A DNA stretch of 9,654 nucleotides, from positions 1 to 9,654 of the forward strand of contig JAUXRT010000510.1 in assembly GCA_030681635.1 (NCBI GenBank). The letters run 5' to 3'. Below, one piece after another: positions 7,040-9,654 of this stretch. Every line of letters starts with the position of its first letter. Within the stretch, counting starts at the first letter, position 1. The stretch is from Reyranella sp. GTDB lineage: Bacteria; Pseudomonadota; Alphaproteobacteria; Reyranellales; Reyranellaceae. The position numbers were made by a program, and so were the translations under genes. Under the pieces are notes generated by a model that searched no databases, was not told the origin of the DNA, and was given only the letters and a program-made list of their open reading frames with translations.

Positions 7040-7866
7040 GGCGCGAGCCCCGCCAGCAGGCGGCGCAGCAGCACGAGGACGGAGTCGCCGCGATAGCCGG
7101 CGCTGCCACGGATGTCGTCGATGGGCGTGAGCGGCGCGAGATGGGCGCGGTCGACCCGGTCGGCGAGATGTCCATCGACCGGCGCGCCGAGGAGGGCCGC
7201 TTCCAGGGCCGGCAGGCGCTGGGCGACGGCGGAGCAGGCGCCGACGGCGAGGCGGGCGGCGGCAACGCGGCCCTCGGCGATCTCGATCACGGCCGCGGCC
7301 ATGGCGATCGAGATCACGAGATAGCGCCGGGCGCCGAGTTTCAGGAAGGCGCTCCGTGCCGGCCGGACGGGTCGCGCGACATGGAGGGCGACCACGAGCT
7401 CGCCGGGGCCAAGATCCGTGCGGCGCACGCCGGTGATGAAGCGGTCGAGCGGCAGGCGGCGCGTCGCGGCCTGGCTCGCGATCTCGACCTCGGCGTCAAG
7501 CGACAGCAGACCGGGCACGCCGTCGGCTGCTGGCGAGGCGTTGCAGAGGTTGCCGGCCAGGGTTCCGGCATTCTGTATCTGCCGTCCACCGACCTCGCGC
7601 GCGGCCTGTTTCAGGCCATCGAACAGAGGCGGCAGATCGGCCTCGATCAGCTCGCTCCAGGTCGCGGTGGCGCCCAGCCGCCAGCCCTCGGCGGTGGTGG
7701 AAATGCCCCGGAGTGCGGCGATGGCACTGATGTCGAGGATATCTTCGTCGATCGTCCGGCCGACCCGCGCCGGATAGAAATCGGTGCCGCCCGCCAGCAC
7801 GACATGCGGCCGTGCGAGGACCGATAACGCCTCTTCAAGGCGCGAAGGACGGACGTATTTACCCAT
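7036..7866 (-). CDS. FAD-binding subunit of molybdenum hydroxylase (CoxM/XDH subunit M-like)
   Basis: 276 residues, close to the usual 270-290 of the medium FAD subunit that passes electrons from the Fe-S clusters to an acceptor. FAD-binding hallmarks are LAGGTDFYP (24-32; family consensus AGGTDL) and NAGTLAGNLCNASPAAD (99-115), both contacting the ADP part of FAD, then GARRYLVISIAMA (178-190) and the C-terminal DDIRGSAGYR (250-259) typical of CO-dehydrogenase flavoprotein C-domains. The start is MGKYVRP at 7866, because family members begin with a similar KYxRPxxLEEAL. A TTG at 7914 would add 16 residues (FDSHGLSG...) that do not resemble the family. There is no good Shine-Dalgarno before 7866, so a leaderless or near-leaderless transcript is possible. 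Its stop overlaps the start of the fused hydroxylase subunit as ATGA, supporting a 1:1 complex. Confidence 0.9.
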   Translation of the reverse strand: MGKYVRPSRLEEALSVLARPHVVLAGGTDFYPARVGRTIDEDILDISAIAALRGISTTAEGWRLGATATWSELIEADLPPLFDGLKQAAREVGGRQIQNAGTLAGNLCNASPAADGVPGLLSLDAEVEIASQAATRRLPLDRFITGVRRTDLGPGELVVALHVARPVRPARSAFLKLGARRYLVISIAMAAAVIEIAEGRVAAARLAVGACSAVAQRLPALEAALLGAPVDGHLADRVDRAHLAPLTPIDDIRGSAGYRGDSVLVLLRRLLAGLAP

Positions 7867-7886
7867 ATCGTTCGTGTACGCACGAT
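7867..7886. promoter_or_regulatory. Imperfect 20-bp dyad, candidate MarR-family operator
   Basis: ATCGTTCGTGTACGCACGAT shows two-fold symmetry at 8 of 10 base pairs; only pairs 6/15 and 10/11 fail. It directly abuts the ATG of the FAD-subunit gene. Length and symmetry match what winged-helix MarR dimers bind, and a marR gene lies immediately upstream. A protein bound here would block transcription start or translation of the hydroxylase operon. Operator function is inferred. Confidence 0.45.
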
Positions 7887-7910
7887 GGCCAGAGAGGCCA
7901 TGCGAGTCAA
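7882..7910 (-). promoter_or_regulatory. Possible sigma70-type promoter of the hydroxylase operon
   Basis: On the minus strand TTGACT (7910-7905) matches the -35 consensus at 5 of 6, and with a 17-nt spacer CATCGT (7887-7882) matches the -10 at 3 of 6, including the important second A and last T. Transcription would begin around 7875, leaving a leader of about 9 nt before the ATG at 7866. Both inverted repeats fall in the spacer or start region, a repressible arrangement. The weak -10 keeps confidence low. Confidence 0.3.
7885..7901. repeat. Perfect inverted repeat (6-bp arms, 5-nt centre)
   Basis: ATGGCC-AGAGA-GGCCAT is a perfect dyad that shares two bases with the adjoining 20-bp dyad. It lies between the proposed -35 and -10 elements of the hydroxylase operon. 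It could be a second regulator half-site pair or, in RNA transcribed from the marR promoter, a small hairpin. No T-run follows on either strand, so it is not a standard terminator. Confidence 0.5.
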
Positions 7911-7912
7911 AC

Positions 7913-7937
7913 AATTGAGTCCGGAAATTGAGTCCGG
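7913..7937. repeat. Tandem direct repeat, 12 bp twice with 13-bp period
   Basis: AATTGAGTCCGG occurs at 7913-7924 and again at 7926-7937, separated by one A. It lies just downstream of the marR stop codon and upstream of the proposed -35 element. The core TTGAGTC resembles the TTGACTC at 7910-7904 on the minus strand. Either a duplicated regulator site or replication slippage could explain it; neither can be chosen from sequence. Confidence 0.6.
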
Positions 7938-7938
7938 T

Positions 7939-8412
7939 TCAGACGATCTTGGCGAGAAGCTCGAGGAGCTGCCGCTGCTCCTGGGCGGTGAGCGGCTTCA
8001 TGGTCTCGCGCGACACCGCGGGACCGTTCATCAAGAGCTTGTTCACCAGCCGCTGGCCATCCGTCGTCAGGCTGAGCAGCGTGCGCCGCGCATCGCCGGG
8101 ATCGGGCCGCGAATCGACAAGGCCCCGCTCCTTCAGCCGCCGCACCACGCCCTGCATCGTGGCCTTGTCCATGCCGACGAGGCGGCCGAGCAGATTCTGC
8201 GACAGCTCGGTGTACTCGTTCAGCTTCACCAGGCTCGAGTACTGGGTCGGCGTGATGTTGGGATCACCGATGCTGACCTGGAAGATGGCGCTGGCGCGTT
8301 GATGTGCGCGCCGCAGTAGGTAGCCTACTTGCTCTTCGATACGGTACTGCCGCGATGCCGGACTTGATGCCGACTTTTGCTCTTGGTGTTTTTTTGCGAC
8401 GTTGCTTCGCAT
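7939..8412 (-). CDS. MarR-family transcriptional regulator
   Basis: 157 residues, typical for MarR dimers that repress catabolic genes until a small aromatic ligand binds. After a basic, disordered start (about 1-22) comes a dimerisation helix (IEEQVGYLLRRAHQRASAIF, 25-44), then the winged helix: TPTQYSSLVKL (54-64), helix 71-80, recognition helix MDKATMQGVVRRLKERGLV (81-99), and the wing DSRPDPGDARRTLLSLT (100-116) with its conserved Asp-Arg pair. The C-terminal helix (LTAQEQRQLLELL) completes the dimer interface. The start at 8412 has AGAGG 8 nt upstream; the longer start at 8463 adds a residue run not like the family. It lies 72 bp upstream of the hydroxylase operon on the same strand and divergent from the CoA-transferase, so it may control both. 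NicR, the nicotinate regulator of Pseudomonas, is a MarR protein, which makes a pathway-specific role plausible. Confidence 0.92.
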   Translation of the reverse strand: MRSNVAKKHQEQKSASSPASRQYRIEEQVGYLLRRAHQRASAIFQVSIGDPNITPTQYSSLVKLNEYTELSQNLLGRLVGMDKATMQGVVRRLKERGLVDSRPDPGDARRTLLSLTTDGQRLVNKLLMNGPAVSRETMKPLTAQEQRQLLELLAKIV

Positions 8413-8420
8413 CGCCCCCG

Positions 8421-8425
8421 CCTCT
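8421..8425 (-). promoter_or_regulatory. Ribosome binding site of the MarR gene
   Basis: On the minus strand AGAGG precedes the ATG at 8412 by 8 nt. It decides between this start and the in-frame start at 8463, which has a less convincing N-terminus. Confidence 0.55.
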
Positions 8426-8515
8426 GTTGATCCTTGGCTACACCGGCCGCGCGCGTCGCACAACGGTCACATAACACTCGGCAGCGACGGTGAATGGTCG
8501 TGCCCTCTTGACTCA

Positions 8516-8539
8516 CTCGCGCCGGCGCGGCAGCGCGAG
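8516..8539. repeat. Inverted repeat between marR and the CoA-transferase gene
   Basis: CTCGCGC (8516-8522) and GCGCGAG (8533-8539) are perfect 7-bp inverted arms around a 10-nt GC-rich centre. The direct repeat GACTCAC at 8510-8516 and 8539-8545 brackets it. It is placed in the 207-bp divergent intergenic region, about 80 bp before the CoA-transferase start, where regulator binding would be expected. I could not find a convincing promoter pair in this region: TTGACT at 8508 has no -10 at proper distance. Confidence 0.4.
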
Positions 8540-8608
8540 ACTCACGGTCGCCTGCAACCTCGTGACGCGACGCCAAGGCGGTGGCAATGTCGCCGCCTCC
8601 CTCATGAC

Positions 8609-8612
8609 AGGA
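8609..8612 (+). promoter_or_regulatory. Ribosome binding site of the CoA-transferase gene
   Basis: AGGA ends 7 nt before the ATG at 8620, supporting this start, from which the protein opens with the family-typical GALEGIKIVDLT. Confidence 0.55.
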
Positions 8613-8619
8613 CAGCTCA

Positions 8620-9654
8620 ATGCCCGGCGCCCTCGAAGGCATCAAGATCGTCGACCTCACCAACATCATCCTCGGGCCCTATGGCACGATGCTGCTCGCC
8701 GACCAGGGCGCCGAGGTCATCAAGGTCGAAGCGCCGGAAGGCGACGCGGTGCGCCACATCGGCAAGCCGGGCAAGAGCCCCGGCATGGGCCCGACCTATC
8801 TCTACGTGAACCGCAACAAGCGCTCGCTCTGCCTCGACCTCAAGGACAAGGCGGCGCGTGCGGCACTTCTCAAGGTGGTGGCGACGGCCGATGCCTTTGT
8901 CCATGCGCTGCGCCCGCAGGCGATCGAGGGGCTGGGGCTGGGCTACGAGGATGTCCGGAAGGTGAACCCCAACATCGTGTATGTCGGCGCCTACGGCTAT
9001 TCCGCCGACGGTCCTTACGGAAAACTGCCGGCCTACGACGATGCCATCCAGGCCCGGTTCGGTATCGCCGACCTGATGGGCCGCGCCGCCGGCGACGACG
9101 TCCCGCGCTATCCGCCCACCATTCTTGCCGACAAGACCGTGGGCCTCACCTTCGCCTTCTCGACCCTGTCGGCCCTGATGCACCGCCAGCGCACCGGCGA
9201 GGGCCAGTTCGTCGAGGTGCCGATGTTCGAGACCATGGCCGCCTGGCTGATGGTCGAGCATCTGTGGGACCGCACCTTCAGCGACGAGGGCGAGGTCGGC
9301 TACAGCCGCCTGCTGGCCAGGACCCGCAAGCCCTACCGCACGCTCGACGGCTGGATGGCGATCCTGCCCTACAACGACAAGCACTGGCGCAACTTCTTCG
9401 AGATCGTCGGCCGGCCCGAGGTGCTGAAGGACCCGCGCTATTCGACGGTCAATGCGCGCTCCCTGCACATCGCCGACATGTATTCCATGGTCGAGGCGCT
9501 GGCCCCGGCCCGGACCACCGCGGAATGGGTGAGGCTGCTCGACGAGGGTCAGATCCCCAACGCGCCGGTGTTGCGGCCGGCCGACCTGTTCGAGGACCCG
9601 CACCTCACCTGGCGCCAGCTCTTCAAGAAGTATCCGCATCCCAGCGAAGGCGAG
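8620..9654 (+). CDS. Class III CoA-transferase, CaiB/BaiF family (partial, C-terminus outside window)
   Basis: 345 residues are visible of a family normally about 380-410 long. Class III enzymes swap CoA between an acyl-CoA and a free carboxylate through an aspartyl intermediate. The N-terminus is classical: GALEGIKIVDLTNIILGPYGTMLLADQGAEVIKVE (Rossmann-like, CoA-binding), then RNKRSLCLDLKD (66-77), DAFVHALRPQAIEGLGLGY (91-109) and NPNIVYVGAYGYSADGPY. Asp 171 in ILADKTVGL lies where the catalytic aspartate of formyl-CoA transferase (Asp169) is expected. Later blocks include TGEGQFVEVPMFETMAAWL and RTRKPYRTLDGWMAI. It is transcribed away from marR and the hydroxylase operon. In the Azorhizobium nicotinate pathway glutarate is converted to glutaryl-CoA using succinyl-CoA, so a succinyl-CoA:glutarate-type role is possible; formate/oxalate, carnitine or aryl-succinate roles cannot be excluded from this part. 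Confidence 0.92.
   Translation, partial: MPGALEGIKIVDLTNIILGPYGTMLLADQGAEVIKVEAPEGDAVRHIGKPGKSPGMGPTYLYVNRNKRSLCLDLKDKAARAALLKVVATADAFVHALRPQAIEGLGLGYEDVRKVNPNIVYVGAYGYSADGPYGKLPAYDDAIQARFGIADLMGRAAGDDVPRYPPTILADKTVGLTFAFSTLSALMHRQRTGEGQFVEVPMFETMAAWLMVEHLWDRTFSDEGEVGYSRLLARTRKPYRTLDGWMAILPYNDKHWRNFFEIVGRPEVLKDPRYSTVNARSLHIADMYSMVEALAPARTTAEWVRLLDEGQIPNAPVLRPADLFEDPHLTWRQLFKKYPHPSEGE

Noticed and set aside
7867..7914. TTG at 7914 as the start of the FAD subunit
   Set aside because: The 16 extra residues do not match the family's N-terminus and the TTG lacks a clear ribosome site; MGKYVRP at 7866 fits the family better.
8508..8536. TTGACT at 8508 as the -35 of the CoA-transferase promoter
   Set aside because: No acceptable -10 hexamer lies 16-18 nt downstream; the region is GC-rich (CAGCGC).
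8617..9639. 340-codon minus-strand open frame opposite the CoA-transferase
   Set aside because: The plus strand carries a full CaiB/BaiF signature; the opposite frame has repetitive Leu/Gly/His/Arg composition and no domain.

Overview
The window looks like chromosomal DNA of a GC-rich alphaproteobacterium. The base composition is high in GC, codons end mostly in G or C, and the genes are tightly packed catabolic genes of a kind familiar from rhizobia and Rhodospirillales-like soil bacteria. The genus cannot be fixed from this sequence. I see no tRNA, rRNA, CRISPR array, insertion sequence or integrase.

Layout. Seven of the eight minus-strand genes form a compact catabolic cluster headed by a MarR-type regulator. 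In transcription order they are: MarR regulator (8412-7939); FAD subunit of a molybdenum hydroxylase (7866-7036); a fused [2Fe-2S]/molybdopterin hydroxylase subunit (7039-4316); a 6-hydroxynicotinate reductase-like Fe-S protein (4319-2874); a UPF0280 protein of the ApbE superfamily (2877-2017); an 'amino acid synthesis'/DUF1185 protein (2020-1433); and a small NTF2/SnoaL-like protein (1436-1059). An ABC-transporter substrate-binding protein (982 to beyond the left edge) follows on the same strand. The six genes from the FAD subunit to the NTF2-like gene are joined by five consecutive 4-bp ATGA stop/start overlaps, so they are almost certainly one translationally coupled operon. On the plus strand, divergent from marR, is a class III (CaiB/BaiF) CoA-transferase (8620 to beyond the right edge).

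How the genes may work together (inference). The molybdenum enzyme would hydroxylate an N-heteroaromatic ring next to the nitrogen, and the Hnr-like enzyme would then reduce the hydroxylated ring. This is the hydroxylate-then-reduce logic known for nicotinate in Eubacterium barkeri and Azorhizobium caulinodans. No recognisable enamidase is present, so the DUF1185 or NTF2-like protein is a candidate for the ring-opening or later step. The E. barkeri reductase carries covalently bound flavin, which makes the ApbE-like UPF0280 protein next to hnr an attractive candidate flavin transferase. The CoA-transferase would fit activation of a dicarboxylate end product such as glutarate, and the binding protein would fit substrate uptake. 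The true substrate is not proven to be nicotinate.

Regulation. Between marR and the FAD-subunit gene lie two abutting inverted repeats, a possible sigma70-type promoter with a very short leader, and a 12-bp tandem repeat. This is the most likely site of MarR control. Intergenic stretches are short (76, 72 and 207 bp), and no gap exceeds 300 bp.
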